Shown one piece after another: positions 18,839 through 29,176 of a stretch of 64,000 bases of DNA. A model generated the notes under the pieces. The model was not told where the DNA came from, ran no database searches, and saw only the letters and a list, made by a program, of their open reading frames with translations. The stretch's first letter is position 1. Each line of letters opens with the position of its first letter. Source of the DNA: Cryomorphaceae bacterium BACL11 MAG-121001-bin54 (GTDB lineage: Bacteria; Bacteroidota; Bacteroidia; Flavobacteriales; BACL11); the NCBI GenBank assembly GCA_905182255.1, contig CAJJAH010000002.1:186001-250000 (forward strand), written 5' to 3'. Made by a program: the position numbers and the translations under genes.

Positions 18839-21692
18839 TTATTGAAGAATTAATTTCTTGTTAACCACACCACTATTAGTTGTTATTTCTAAGAAATAAA
18901 TTCCTTTAGCATTATTGCTTAAATTAATTGTTTAGTGTACTCACCAATGAACTTCTCTAAGCTTTCATTTATAAGCTCCTCTCCTATTACATTAAGTACT
19001 CTAACTTCTAAATCCTGAATTTCTTCACTTGTAAAGCTGATGTTAAATACATCTCTTGATGGGTTAGGGTAAACATCTAAGTTAGTAATTGCACTTCCTC
19101 CTTCAAGTCTTACAGAAGTTGGTTGTGTCCAAGTATGCTAAGTGCAGTCCAAGCTAATGAGATTAGTATGCTCCACCATTTGGATCACAGAATGTTCTAG
19201 CTTGAGCTCTATACGTTTCTCCTGCTACTAAACCATTCTTGTTCTTAGTGTAAGTACCATATAGTACTCCAAATCCACCTACTTGGAACCAATCAGATCC
19301 CATTGGATTAGAAATTGAATCTACTCTCATCTTAATTCTTACAAACTCATAAGAACCATTTGAAGCATCCCAGTCAAAAGTAGCCTTAGTTGGATTAGCA
19401 CCATAAACAGTGAAATTACCAACATTAGGACAGATCATCAGCTGTAGTAAATGTATTCCATGCAGTCCATGCACTTGTTCCACCACCACAATACCAAGCT
19501 TTCATTTGATATTCATAAGTAGTTGCTCCAGTTAAATTATATAACTGCTTATCAGTTCTTTGATTACCATAAGTACAAGATCCTAAAGGAGCACCCATAG
19601 TTTTCTGTGTAACTGGAGTAGTACCAACTTCTCTGTATTTAATTCTGTATTGATCAACTACACAAGTAGCAGAATTCATATTATCCCAATTGATAGTAGC
19701 TCTACTATGAATGATACCATCAACAAATAAACCTGTTGGTGAATCTTCATTACACGAAGGAGAAGTACAAGAACCATCATCTACTGTAGCAGAAGGATCA
19801 TAGTTGCCTGCAGAAGGATCAGTGCAACCATCTACATCACATAATTCATATTTAAAAACAGACGTAGGATATAAACCCATGTTTGTATTTAAGTCTTGTC
19901 CAAGTAAGAAATACACATCACAACCAATTACAAAATTTCCAGGAGCCCATATTGCTCCCCCAGGATGAGGTGGTAATTGAATCCAGGAATCATTATTCGG
20001 TTCATATTCCCAAAATTCTCCACTGGATAGTGGCTGATGATTATCACCATCTCCACTTAAAATATATCCTTTTCCGTTGTAAGAAAATTGGGTTCCAGCA
20101 ACACGTGCTTCTGATGGAAAATCTGATAGTTGTATCCACGAATCATTTAAAGGATCATATCTGTAAAAATCTTTATATATGTAAGAGGAATTACTTCCTG
20201 TTGCTGGAATACTTCCGTGTCCAAAGCCAACATAAGCATAATCTCCCAAACCAAAATAATAAGGATGATGTCTATTATTTCCTATAAAATTACTTTTTTG
20301 TGTCCAAGCATCTAATGTAATATTATATTCCCACCAATCTCCTAAGTTGCCATTTCCATTTCCCCCACATCCCATATAAATATTATCATTAACTACAATC
20401 ATTGCAGGATGCTGTCTTCCATCTCCTGGAAAATTTGCCAATTGTATCCAACTATCATTATTCATATCATATTCCCACCAATCAGTTGGAAATGTATTAT
20501 TTGAAGTAGATCCAAAACCCATGTAAGCTTTGTCACCATTAGAAACTCCATAAGAGTATCCTCTTCCAGAAAAAGGAATGTCTTGTAATTGAGTCCAAGT
20601 GTCATTTGCTTTATCATATTTGTATACATCATCTAAATAGCTCCCTGACATAACAAATCCAAAATTATCATTTCCAAAAGTAATTGGATGGTGTCTTCCA
20701 CTTGCAATAAAATTTGAAACCTGATTCCAAGTTTGATAATAAATACAGTTTCCATCATCATACGTAGCTGAAGAATCATAGTTATCTGCATTAGGATCAG
20801 TACAACCTGAAACTGCACAACCATTTCCAAATTGACCACTAGCATCTGGACCTGCAGCTAAAATAGTTCCTGAACTATCTGTTACATTCCATGAATTCTC
20901 AATATTAGCGAAAAAAGCCCCTGGAGTATAGATTAAATCTATACATGCTGACATATCAATACATATTATAAAGGAATCCACACTTCCAGTTGGAAGAGAG
21001 TAGTCAATCCCATTTACAGTCATAAATGCTCCTGACCATCCATCACCATAAGAATCAAATAGATTTAAAGAAACTTCATTTAATAGGCATGGGTATGAAC
21101 AAGATCCATTATCTATAGTTGCCTGTGGGTTATAATTTATTGCAGTTGAGTCAGTACAACCATTTATTGGGAGTAACCATGATTGGATAGCACTATTTAA
21201 TAAACCTTCAATCGTTGAAGAATTCTGAACTGTTATACAATTAGCACAAATTGTTGTATATGATTTATCTGGGTAAATAACATAATATGTTGGTGTGTAA
21301 GACAATTGATAATTTATATTCGCTGGAGATATATTATTTGCTATAGGAAATCCCACTCCATAAGTACTTGAAAAGTTAGCAACTGCAGCACTATCAGTTG
21401 ATGGATTAACTTCTAGACCTAAGAAACGAGCAGTATTTGTTCCGTCTGGACCGTTTGCTAAATAAGAATTTTCCGTTCCTATGGCGTGAGATTGACAATG
21501 CCCACAAGTTGTACTCAATAATTCTAACACCATTACGTAGCCACTATCTAAATAATTATATAAATTATGAGTATTTCCATTAATATCATTTACTGTAATA
21601 TCAGGTGCGTCACCTGTACCGTTTAACATCCCTGATTGAGCATTTGATAAAAAAGCAAGACAAATTAAAATTAATGGCAATGTGTTTTTCAT
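18839..21692 (-). pseudogene. Frameshifted T9SS protein: thioredoxin-like, Kelch and fibronectin III domains
   Basis: The intact 5' frame (21692 to 19425) codes for a signal peptide (cut after SNAQ), a TlpA/thioredoxin-like domain with CGHC at residues 63-66, DDGSC-type stalk repeats (GCTDPNADNYDSSATYDDGNC), six or so Kelch blades (about 320-620), and an FN3-like segment ending FTTADD. There an extra base near 19434 shifts the frame; the coding sense continues as CPNVGNFTVYGANPT in 19163-19434. Two further shifts near 19140-19160 lead to VYPNPSRDVFNISFTSEEIQ, and a missing A near 18930 separates that from NAKGIYFLEITT...KKLILQ and TAA at 18839. All breaks fall in the last ~600 nt, so sequencing or assembly error in a conserved repeat is as likely as true decay. 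Confidence 0.8.
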
Positions 21693-21719
21693 TATTTAAA
21701 AGGTTTAATTTAAAAGAAT

Positions 21720-21727
21720 CAAATTTA
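21720..21727 (-). promoter_or_regulatory. -7 promoter box TAAATTTG of the Kelch/thioredoxin-like gene
   Basis: The minus-strand TAAATTTG lies 27 nt before the ATG at 21692, leaving room for a short 5' leader. Confidence 0.45.
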
Positions 21728-21784
21728 GTTAAAATAGATTCAAAATTGTCATTACATAGCACAATAAAATTAATAACTTTCGTT

Positions 21785-21792
21785 TACATTTG
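21785..21792 (+). promoter_or_regulatory. -7 promoter box TACATTTG of the TonB receptor gene
   Basis: TACATTTG lies 18 nt before the ATG at 21811. A possible TTG start at 21790 lies inside this box and is therefore excluded. Confidence 0.55.
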
Positions 21793-21810
21793 CAAACTAT
21801 TATAAATCAC

Positions 21811-24159
21811 ATGAAAAAAACAATCTCAACAATCTTTGTTTCACTAATTTCAATCATTTGTTTAGCACAAGACAAGTATACAATCAGTGGTTATGTACAA
21901 GATGAATCTTCAGGAGAAAATTTAATAGGTGTTTCTATTTATGATAATAAAACTTTTAAGGGAACGGCTAGTAATCAATATGGATTTTATTCACTAACCA
22001 TTGAAGAAGGAGATTATACAATCATTTATTCATTTATAGGATTTAAATCTACAACAAAAAATATAACATTAAATAAAGATATTAGATTAAATATATCATT
22101 AGACAGTGATGCGATAATAACAGAAGAAGTAATTGTAACTGGTGAAAGATTGGATAAAAATGTGAGTAGCTCTAACATGAGTCAAGCAAAAATAGAGGTT
22201 ACTAATATTAAACAGCTTCCCGCGATACTTGGAGAAGTTGATATTATGAAAGCAGCACAACTTTTACCAGGTATTCAATCAGGAGGAGAAGGAAATTCAG
22301 GTCTTTATGTAAGAGGTGGTGGTCCTGATCAGAACTTAATATTACTTGATGAAGCAGTAGTTTATAATGCCGCTCATCTTTTTGGGTTCTTTTCAGTATT
22401 TAATGCAGATGCTATTAAAGATATAAATATAATTAAAGGAGGTATGCCTGCTGAATATGGAGGTAGACTTTCTTCAGTTCTAGATATTACTATGAAGGAT
22501 GGTAATAATAAAAAATATGAAGCTGATGGAGGAATTGGTTTACTGTCATCAAGATTAACAGTTCAAGGTCCTGTTCAAAAGAATAAGAGTTCATTTATTG
22601 TTTCCGGGAGGAGAACGTACATAGATGTTTTGTCTAAACCATTCATACCTAAAGAAGGTGCATTTAGTGGTTCAGGCTATTATTTTTATGACTTGACAAC
22701 AAAAATTAATTACAGAATATCAGATAATGACCGATTATATTTAAGTGGTTATTTTGGTAGAGATGTTTTTAGCTTTAATAATTCCGATAATGGCATTGGG
22801 ATAGAAATTCCTTGGGGAAACGCTACTGGATCATTAAGGTGGAATCATTTATTCAATGACAAATTATTCATGAACACTTCTCTAATTTTTTCGGATTATA
22901 GATTTGAATTTAATATAGCTCAGCAAGATTTTGAATTAAAGATATTCTCGGGAATTAATGATTGGAATACTAAGGTTGATTTTCTTTATCAGCCTAATCA
23001 AAGACACACAATAAAATTTGGAACTAATTACACCTATCATGAATTTACTCCAGGAAATGCTTCTGGTAGATCTGGAGAAGTAGTTTTTGAAGCTGATGAA
23101 ATATTTAAACAATATTCAAATGAAGGAGCTTTATATGTATCTGATGATTTTGAAGTTACTGATGCTTTAAGAGTACATGCTGGTCTGCGCTATTCATCAT
23201 TTCAACATAGTGGCTATATAAGCTTCCGTGATTACATTAAAAATGACTTTCAATCTAATGATGATAATTATAGGCACATTGAACCTAGAATTTCTTTTAG
23301 ATATAGATTAACTCCTTCAAGTTCTATCAAAGGTGCATACACTCAAAATTATCAATATATTCACTTAGCTTCAACTTCTAGCGTAAGTTTACCTACCGAT
23401 CTTTGGGTACCAAGTTCTTCAGAAATTAAACCAAAATTTGCCGACCAATATGCCATAGGTTATTTTAAAAATCTAAAAGACAATATGTACGAGACTTCTA
23501 TTGAAGGATATTATAAAGAAATGACAAATCTACTAGAGTATAAAGAAGGAGAATTGCCAGAAGACAACACTAACTCTAGTAGTGATGGTTCTTTTGCTTT
23601 TGGTAATGGTGATTCATATGGAATAGAAGTACTACTAAGAAAGAATAAAGGAAAAACAACAGGTTGGATTGGCTATACACTATCAAAAACAACCAGACAC
23701 TTTGATGAAGTAAATTCAGGCATTTCATTTCCTGCTAAATATGATAGAAGACATGATTTATCAATTACAGCAACTCATAAATTATCTAAAAAATGGACCC
23801 TAAGTAGTGTTTTTGTGTATGCAACAGGTAATGCAATTACTCTTCCTTCCGAAAGGTATATAATTGGCGAGAATATCTACACAGAGTACACTTCAAGAAA
23901 TGGATTTAGAATGGACCCATATCACAGACTTGATATAGGAGCAACATATACTCCAAAGAGGAAGAAAAATTATCAATCTTCATGGAATTTTTCTATTTAC
24001 AATGTTTACAGCAGAAAGAATCCATATTTTATTTACTTAGCATTAGAAACAACTGATGGTGAAGACGGAAGCATACAAGATGGTAATTTAACACCTAAAG
24101 CTTATCAAGTCTCAATTTTTCCCATCTTACCATCTGTTACCTGGAATTTTAATTTTTAA
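21811..24159 (+). CDS. TonB-dependent outer-membrane receptor with carboxypeptidase-like N-terminal domain
   Basis: I start at the ATG at 21811, which opens directly with a signal peptide (MKKTISTIFVSLISIICLAQ). Residues about 22-105 are the carboxypeptidase-regulatory-like domain (YTISGYVQDESSGENLIGVSIYD). The plug domain follows (MKAAQLLPGIQSGGEGNSGLYVRGGGPDQNLILLDEA, about 145-185), with the TonB barrel to residue 782. The gene is 2 nt from a DUF4249 lipoprotein gene, a standard pair in Bacteroidota in which the lipoprotein is thought to work with the receptor at the cell surface. The substrate is not evident; no sugar-utilisation genes accompany it. Confidence 0.93.
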   Translation: MKKTISTIFVSLISIICLAQDKYTISGYVQDESSGENLIGVSIYDNKTFKGTASNQYGFYSLTIEEGDYTIIYSFIGFKSTTKNITLNKDIRLNISLDSDAIITEEVIVTGERLDKNVSSSNMSQAKIEVTNIKQLPAILGEVDIMKAAQLLPGIQSGGEGNSGLYVRGGGPDQNLILLDEAVVYNAAHLFGFFSVFNADAIKDINIIKGGMPAEYGGRLSSVLDITMKDGNNKKYEADGGIGLLSSRLTVQGPVQKNKSSFIVSGRRTYIDVLSKPFIPKEGAFSGSGYYFYDLTTKINYRISDNDRLYLSGYFGRDVFSFNNSDNGIGIEIPWGNATGSLRWNHLFNDKLFMNTSLIFSDYRFEFNIAQQDFELKIFSGINDWNTKVDFLYQPNQRHTIKFGTNYTYHEFTPGNASGRSGEVVFEADEIFKQYSNEGALYVSDDFEVTDALRVHAGLRYSSFQHSGYISFRDYIKNDFQSNDDNYRHIEPRISFRYRLTPSSSIKGAYTQNYQYIHLASTSSVSLPTDLWVPSSSEIKPKFADQYAIGYFKNLKDNMYETSIEGYYKEMTNLLEYKEGELPEDNTNSSSDGSFAFGNGDSYGIEVLLRKNKGKTTGWIGYTLSKTTRHFDEVNSGISFPAKYDRRHDLSITATHKLSKKWTLSSVFVYATGNAITLPSERYIIGENIYTEYTSRNGFRMDPYHRLDIGATYTPKRKKNYQSSWNFSIYNVYSRKNPYFIYLALETTDGEDGSIQDGNLTPKAYQVSIFPILPSVTWNFNF

Positions 24160-24161
24160 TT

Positions 24162-25229
24162 ATGAATAAATACTTACTTTTAATATCAATAATACTTTTC
24201 TCCTGTCAAGAAGAAATAACTTTAGATCTTCCTAAAGCTGACGACAAACTTGTAATAGAAGGTTCTATTGAAAATGGATTTCCTCCATATGTCATTATAA
24301 CAAAAAATGGAGGTTATTTTGACCCAATTGATAGCGAAACTTTCAATAATTTATTTGTAGATGATATTGAGTCTGTTGAAATTTGGTATAATGATAATGA
24401 TGGTATAAAATTAGACTCAGTAATATTAGAACAGATTACTTTCTTTGATTCATTACCTCCAATTTACACAGATATTGATTATTTAACTTCACTTGATGAA
24501 AATGGAGTAGCACCTTCCCTATATGATTTTAGTAAATCAGGCCGAACATATTATTTAGAAATAAAATGGAATGATCAGATCATTACAAGCTCTACAACAA
24601 TTCCAGAAGTTACACCATTAGATTGTCTTTGGGTTGAAAAAAGTGAAAATAGCGATGAGGAATATGAGTATGACATAAGAGGTTTATATTCAGATCCTGC
24701 AGATCAAGATAATTATATAATAGTAAAATCCAAGAGAGTTCAGCATTTTGCAGCAAATCCTAAAGACAGTTTAGAATGTTTTACTGCAAATATTCCAGAC
24801 GGTTCACTTAAGATAATTGATGCAGGGTCAGATATATTAATTAATGGTCAATCATTTGAAACTTACTTTCCAAGACCAAAAGATCAGGGTTTCCCAAATG
24901 GAAACTATAATGCTTATCATACTAAATTATGTAATGAATCATTAATAGAAGGTAATTTAATTGCTGGTGATACTTTAGTATTTAAGGAGGATATAGTACT
25001 TATTAAGTATTGTCAAATTGACGAACCTTCATTAAAATTTTGGAGAGGGTTAGTAAGACAAGTTGGAACTAATGGAAATCCATTTGCTGAACCTTTAAAT
25101 CTTGTAAGTAATATAAACAATGGATTAGGGGTTTTTACAGGTTACGGATCTGTATATTATAAAGTCCCTATTGTAGATGGGACAACTATATTTTCAGAAT
25201 ACGATCCAACAATTTTAGATATATTTTAA
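24162..25229 (+). CDS. DUF4249 lipoprotein (TonB-receptor partner)
   Basis: The 355-residue protein has a short lipoprotein signal (MNKYLLLISIILFSCQ). The next stretch, EITLDLPKADDKLVIEGSI, is the diagnostic opening of DUF4249 proteins, followed by IENGFPPYVIITKN and later STTIPEVTPLDCLW. In this family the gene almost always sits directly behind a TonB-dependent receptor, as here (2-nt gap), and the protein is assumed to be a surface-exposed binding partner. The exact ligand is unknown. trxB begins 15 nt downstream on the same strand. Confidence 0.9.
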   Translation: MNKYLLLISIILFSCQEEITLDLPKADDKLVIEGSIENGFPPYVIITKNGGYFDPIDSETFNNLFVDDIESVEIWYNDNDGIKLDSVILEQITFFDSLPPIYTDIDYLTSLDENGVAPSLYDFSKSGRTYYLEIKWNDQIITSSTTIPEVTPLDCLWVEKSENSDEEYEYDIRGLYSDPADQDNYIIVKSKRVQHFAANPKDSLECFTANIPDGSLKIIDAGSDILINGQSFETYFPRPKDQGFPNGNYNAYHTKLCNESLIEGNLIAGDTLVFKEDIVLIKYCQIDEPSLKFWRGLVRQVGTNGNPFAEPLNLVSNINNGLGVFTGYGSVYYKVPIVDGTTIFSEYDPTILDIF

Positions 25230-25243
25230 ATAACAAAATCAAA

Positions 25244-26191
25244 ATGAAAAAAGAAATAGAAAAAGTAGAAACATTGATTATCGGATCAGGTCCCGCAGGA
25301 TACTCTGCAGCAATTTATGCAGCTCGTGCTGATATGAAGCCTGTAGTTATTCAAGGATTACAGCCTGGAGGTCAATTAACGACTACAACTGATGTAGATA
25401 ATTATCCAGGTTATAAAGATGGAATTACAGGGCCAGAAATGATGGAGGACTTCAAAGCTCAAGCAGAGCGTTTTGGTACAGATACAAGATGGGGAATGGT
25501 TACAAAGGTTGACTTTTCTGAGCGTCCTTTTAAAGTTGAAGTGGATGAAAAAGATACAATTTTAGCCGAAACAGTAATTATTGCTACTGGTGCTTCCGCA
25601 AAATGGTTAGGAATGGAGGATGAAAAAAGATTAAATGGCTACGGAGTTTCAGCATGTGCCACTTGCGATGGATTCTTTTACAAAGGAAAAGACGTTATTG
25701 TAGTAGGTGCAGGAGATACTGCTGCTGAAGAGGCTACCTACCTAGCTAAAATGTGTACAAAGGTAACTATACTTGTACGTAGAGATGAAATGCGTGCTTC
25801 AAAAGCTATGCAACACAGGGTATTTAACACACCAAATTTAGAAGTACTTTTCAATCATGAAACAAAAAGTATTAATGGTGAGCCAGGACCTGTGGGAGTT
25901 GAAAGTGTAACGGCTATTAATAATAAAACACAAGAAGAGAAAATTATTCCTGCTTCAGGATTTTTTGTTGCCATTGGACACAAACCAAATAGTGATTTAT
26001 TTAAAGGCCAATTAGAAATGGATGATGCTGGTTATTTAATTATTGAGGCGGGCACTTCTAAAACTAAAATTCCTGGAGTATTTGCTGCGGGAGATATAGC
26101 TGATCACGTTTACCGTCAGGCAGTTACATCAGCAGGAACAGGCTGCATGGCTGCCTTAGATGCAGAACGCTTTTTAGCAGATAACAAATAA
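25244..26191 (+). CDS. trxB: Thioredoxin-disulfide reductase
   Basis: The 315-residue cytosolic flavoenzyme transfers electrons from NADPH through FAD to thioredoxin. The FAD-binding fingerprint GSGPAGYSAAIYAARA is at about 14-29, the redox-active pair is in SACATCDGFFY (about 136-146), the NADPH-binding loop is GAGDTAAEEATYLA, and the second FAD motif is GVFAAGDIAD near residue 280. Length and order are canonical. It follows the DUF4249 gene by 14 nt, and a clear rho-independent terminator lies 24 nt downstream. Confidence 0.97.
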   Translation: MKKEIEKVETLIIGSGPAGYSAAIYAARADMKPVVIQGLQPGGQLTTTTDVDNYPGYKDGITGPEMMEDFKAQAERFGTDTRWGMVTKVDFSERPFKVEVDEKDTILAETVIIATGASAKWLGMEDEKRLNGYGVSACATCDGFFYKGKDVIVVGAGDTAAEEATYLAKMCTKVTILVRRDEMRASKAMQHRVFNTPNLEVLFNHETKSINGEPGPVGVESVTAINNKTQEEKIIPASGFFVAIGHKPNSDLFKGQLEMDDAGYLIIEAGTSKTKIPGVFAAGDIADHVYRQAVTSAGTGCMAALDAERFLADNK

Positions 26192-26214
26192 ATAGTTTTA
26201 TACTTAAAGATAAA

Positions 26215-26241
26215 GGCCTCTACTATGTAGGGGTCTTTTTT
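26215..26241 (+). terminator. Rho-independent terminator after trxB
   Basis: GGCCTCTAC and GTAGGGGTC pair over 9 bp (two G-U wobbles) around a 3-nt loop, followed by six T. It separates trxB from recQ. Confidence 0.8.
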
Positions 26242-26254
26242 ATTATATATTTTG

Positions 26255-26262
26255 TACTTTTG
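26255..26262 (+). promoter_or_regulatory. -7 promoter box TACTTTTG of recQ
   Basis: TACTTTTG lies 5 nt before the recQ ATG and just past the trxB terminator; the transcript would be nearly leaderless. Confidence 0.55.
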
Positions 26263-26267
26263 ATTTA

Positions 26268-28175
26268 ATGGATGCTATTGATGTATTAATAAAATATTGG
26301 GGACATACTCAATTTCGCTTAAAACAACAGGAGATTATAAAGCAAGTAATTAATAAGAAAGATACTCTTGCCTTATTACCTACAGGAGGTGGAAAATCAA
26401 TTTGCTACCAAGTACCTGCACTCATGCGAGAAGGGATTTGCCTTGTCATCTCCCCTCTTATTTCACTTATGGATGACCAAGTTCGTTTTTTAAAATCCAA
26501 AGGAATAAAATCAATTGCAATAACATCAGGGATGCATTACAATGAAATTGATATTGCTTTAACTAATTGTATTTATGGAGGAGTAAAATTCTTGTATCTA
26601 TCTCCTGAAAGATTGCAAAACGAATTAGTTCAAATACGAATTAAGGAAATGAATATTAACCTTATTACTGTAGATGAGGCACATTGCATTTCAGAATGGG
26701 GACATAACTTTCGCCCAGCATACAGGCATATTTCTGAGATAAGAAAAATAATACCTAACACACCTGTTTTAGCACTTTCAGCAACTGCAACTAATATTGT
26801 AATTGATGATATTCAAAACAACCTTGATTTTAAAGAACATAATCTTATTCAATCATCATTTATTAGAGAAAACCTATCCTATGTTGTTGATAACGTAGAA
26901 GATAAAAAATCACGACTAATAAAATTAGTTGATAAAATTAAAAGTTCTGTTATTGTTTATGTTGGTAGTAGAAAAGCAGCAAAGGAGATTTCAAATTTTT
27001 TGCTAAATAATAATTATTCTAGTAATTATTATCATGGTGGACTAGCAGCAAAAGTCCGTAAAGAAAGACAAGAAAGTTGGACAAAAAACCAAACTAGAAT
27101 TATTGTGGCTACTAATGCTTTTGGAATGGGAATTGATAAGCCTGATGTTAAATTAGTAGTGCACTTAGAACTACCCTCAACAATTGAATCCTATTTTCAA
27201 GAAGCAGGTAGAGCAGGTAGAGATGGTAAGCAAGCTTATGCATTTCTTCTTGCTAATAAATTGGATATACAAAAACAAAAAGAATTATTAATTCTAAGGT
27301 ACCCATCAATTACTGAAATAAAGACTGTTTATCAGAATTTAGCTAATTACTTCCAATTGGCTGAAAATGTGTTACCTGAACAAGCAATTTCTTTTGATAT
27401 GAAAAATTTTACTGAGCGCTATAAAATTAGTAGTCTCAAAGTATTTAATATACTTAAATATCTTGAAAAAGAAGAACATATAAAACTCTCAGAAGCAATT
27501 CAAACTTCTTCAAAATTAATGATTAAAATCAGTAATTCTGAATTATATAAATTCCAAATTGCTAACAAATATTATGATACCTTTTTAAAAACCCTTCTAC
27601 GTTCTTACACAAATTTATTTAATAATTATGTGATAATTAACGAACAAGAAATAGCAAAGAGATTAAAAATTAATACTGAAGAAGTTGTTCGTTTACTTAA
27701 TAAATTAGTACAACTAGAAGTTGTTAAATATACTCCAAAAAATAATAATTCTCTAATCACTTATCTAAAAGCTAGAAAGGATACTGAAAAACTTTATTTA
27801 GAAGAGAGAAAATGGGAGGAAAGAAAGAAGTATGAAAAAGAAAAACTTGATAAAATATCAAGCTATCTAATTGATGATAAAAGCTGTAGAAGTAAATTGC
27901 TTTTGCATTATTTTGGAGAAAAAGAAAGCGATAAATGTGGTAAATGTGATTTTTGTATTAATGAAAAAAGACAAAATATAAAAGAATCCGAATATAATAA
28001 AATCACAAATAAGCTAGAGAATATATTAAAAGATAAAGAATTAACTAATGAAGAAATCTGTGTGTTATTCCCTAATTATTCTGAGTACAAAATTATATCA
28101 ATTATTCAATACTTATTTGATAACGATAGAATTGGTAAATTTGGAAACAAATATCAATGGAAAAGCAATAAGTAA
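26268..28175 (+). CDS. recQ: ATP-dependent DNA helicase RecQ
   Basis: RecQ unwinds DNA 3'-5' in recombination and repair. Helicase motifs appear in order: FRLKQQEII (motif 0), LLPTGGGKSICYQVPA (Walker A), DEAHCISEWGHNFRP (Walker B and aromatic-rich loop), LALSATAT (III), ATNAFGMGIDKPDV (V) and QEAGRAGRDG (VI). The zinc-binding RQC cysteines are in CRSKLLLHYFGE and CGKCDFC near residue 560. At 635 residues it lacks room for a large HRDC domain, which is usual for one of the RecQ paralogues in Bacteroidota. A terminator and a -7 box lie immediately upstream. Confidence 0.95.
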   Translation: MDAIDVLIKYWGHTQFRLKQQEIIKQVINKKDTLALLPTGGGKSICYQVPALMREGICLVISPLISLMDDQVRFLKSKGIKSIAITSGMHYNEIDIALTNCIYGGVKFLYLSPERLQNELVQIRIKEMNINLITVDEAHCISEWGHNFRPAYRHISEIRKIIPNTPVLALSATATNIVIDDIQNNLDFKEHNLIQSSFIRENLSYVVDNVEDKKSRLIKLVDKIKSSVIVYVGSRKAAKEISNFLLNNNYSSNYYHGGLAAKVRKERQESWTKNQTRIIVATNAFGMGIDKPDVKLVVHLELPSTIESYFQEAGRAGRDGKQAYAFLLANKLDIQKQKELLILRYPSITEIKTVYQNLANYFQLAENVLPEQAISFDMKNFTERYKISSLKVFNILKYLEKEEHIKLSEAIQTSSKLMIKISNSELYKFQIANKYYDTFLKTLLRSYTNLFNNYVIINEQEIAKRLKINTEEVVRLLNKLVQLEVVKYTPKNNNSLITYLKARKDTEKLYLEERKWEERKKYEKEKLDKISSYLIDDKSCRSKLLLHYFGEKESDKCGKCDFCINEKRQNIKESEYNKITNKLENILKDKELTNEEICVLFPNYSEYKIISIIQYLFDNDRIGKFGNKYQWKSNK

Positions 28176-28186
28176 ATGGGAAAATG

Positions 28187-28194
28187 TAGTTTTG
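28187..28194 (+). promoter_or_regulatory. -7 promoter box TAGTTTTG of fmt
   Basis: TAGTTTTG is followed by TAAT and the fmt ATG (4-nt spacing), 11 nt after the recQ stop codon. Confidence 0.55.
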
Positions 28195-28198
28195 TAAT

Positions 28199-29176
28199 AT
28201 GAAGATAGTATTTTTTGGGACACCCTATTTTGCAGCTACTAACCTAAAAGCATTAATTAATGCTGAATATGATATTGCAGCAATTGTATGTCCACCTGAC
28301 AGTAAAAAAGGAAGAGGAAAACAATTAAAGACCTGTGCAGTAAAAGAAGTTGGTATTGAACATAATATTCCAGTATTACAACCTTTAAAACTTAGAGATA
28401 TTGATTTTATTCATTATTTAAAATTATTAAATGCTGATATATTTGTTGTTGTTGCTTTTAGAATGCTCCCAAAAAAAGTATGGAACTTACCAATTAATGG
28501 AACTATAAACCTTCACACATCTCTACTTCCAAATTATAGAGGCGCTGCTCCAATTAATTGGGTGTTAATTAATGGAGAAAAAGAAACTGGAATTACAACT
28601 TTTTTTATTGACCAGCAAATTGATTCTGGAGCAATTATTAAGCAAGAAAAAATAAAATTAACAAATTCTACTACAGCTGCTGAGTTACACAATACCTTAA
28701 TGAATAAAGGTAGTAAGTTACTGATTAACACCTTAAAATCAATTACAAATAATACTATAAGTCAACAACAAGAACATAATTTAGAAATGTCAGAAGCTCC
28801 AAAACTGACAAAAGAACTATTAAAGATTGATTGGAATAAATCAGCTAATGAAATACATAATTTAGTAAGAGGGCTCTCACCATTTTTAGATAACAATACA
28901 AAGCTAAAAGACATTGCTATCTGCCCTTCTGCTTGGTTTAAATTACAAGATGATAAAGGATTAGATAAAAGAATAAAATTACATTTATCAAAAGTAATTA
29001 GCACTGATTCTAATGATATTTTGAGTATAAAAACAGATAATAAAACCTATTTGCATATAATTACAAAAAAGAATGCAATTGCTATCCTTAATTTGCAAGC
29101 TGAAGGGAAAAATCCTATGACTATTCAGCAGTTTCTACAAGGAAATAAAATTAATGAAAAATTCCTTGTTTCATGA
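28199..29176 (+). CDS. fmt: Methionyl-tRNA formyltransferase
   Basis: Fmt formylates initiator Met-tRNA using 10-formyltetrahydrofolate. The 325-residue protein opens with KIVFFGTPYFAATNLKAL and carries the catalytic Asn-His-Asp set: INLHTSLLPNYRGAAPINW (Asn and His, about 101-119) and the following TGITTFFIDQQIDSGAII (Asp). The C-terminal domain that binds tRNA is present (about 210-325). The gene has its own -7 box with 4-nt spacing and overlaps the downstream methyltransferase by 4 nt (ATGA), so the two are translationally coupled. Confidence 0.96.
   Translation: MKIVFFGTPYFAATNLKALINAEYDIAAIVCPPDSKKGRGKQLKTCAVKEVGIEHNIPVLQPLKLRDIDFIHYLKLLNADIFVVVAFRMLPKKVWNLPINGTINLHTSLLPNYRGAAPINWVLINGEKETGITTFFIDQQIDSGAIIKQEKIKLTNSTTAAELHNTLMNKGSKLLINTLKSITNNTISQQQEHNLEMSEAPKLTKELLKIDWNKSANEIHNLVRGLSPFLDNNTKLKDIAICPSAWFKLQDDKGLDKRIKLHLSKVISTDSNDILSIKTDNKTYLHIITKKNAIAILNLQAEGKNPMTIQQFLQGNKINEKFLVS

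Noticed and set aside
21790-21810. Upstream TTG start for the TonB receptor
   Set aside because: The TTG is inside the TACATTTG promoter box, and the ATG at 21811 begins directly with the signal peptide.
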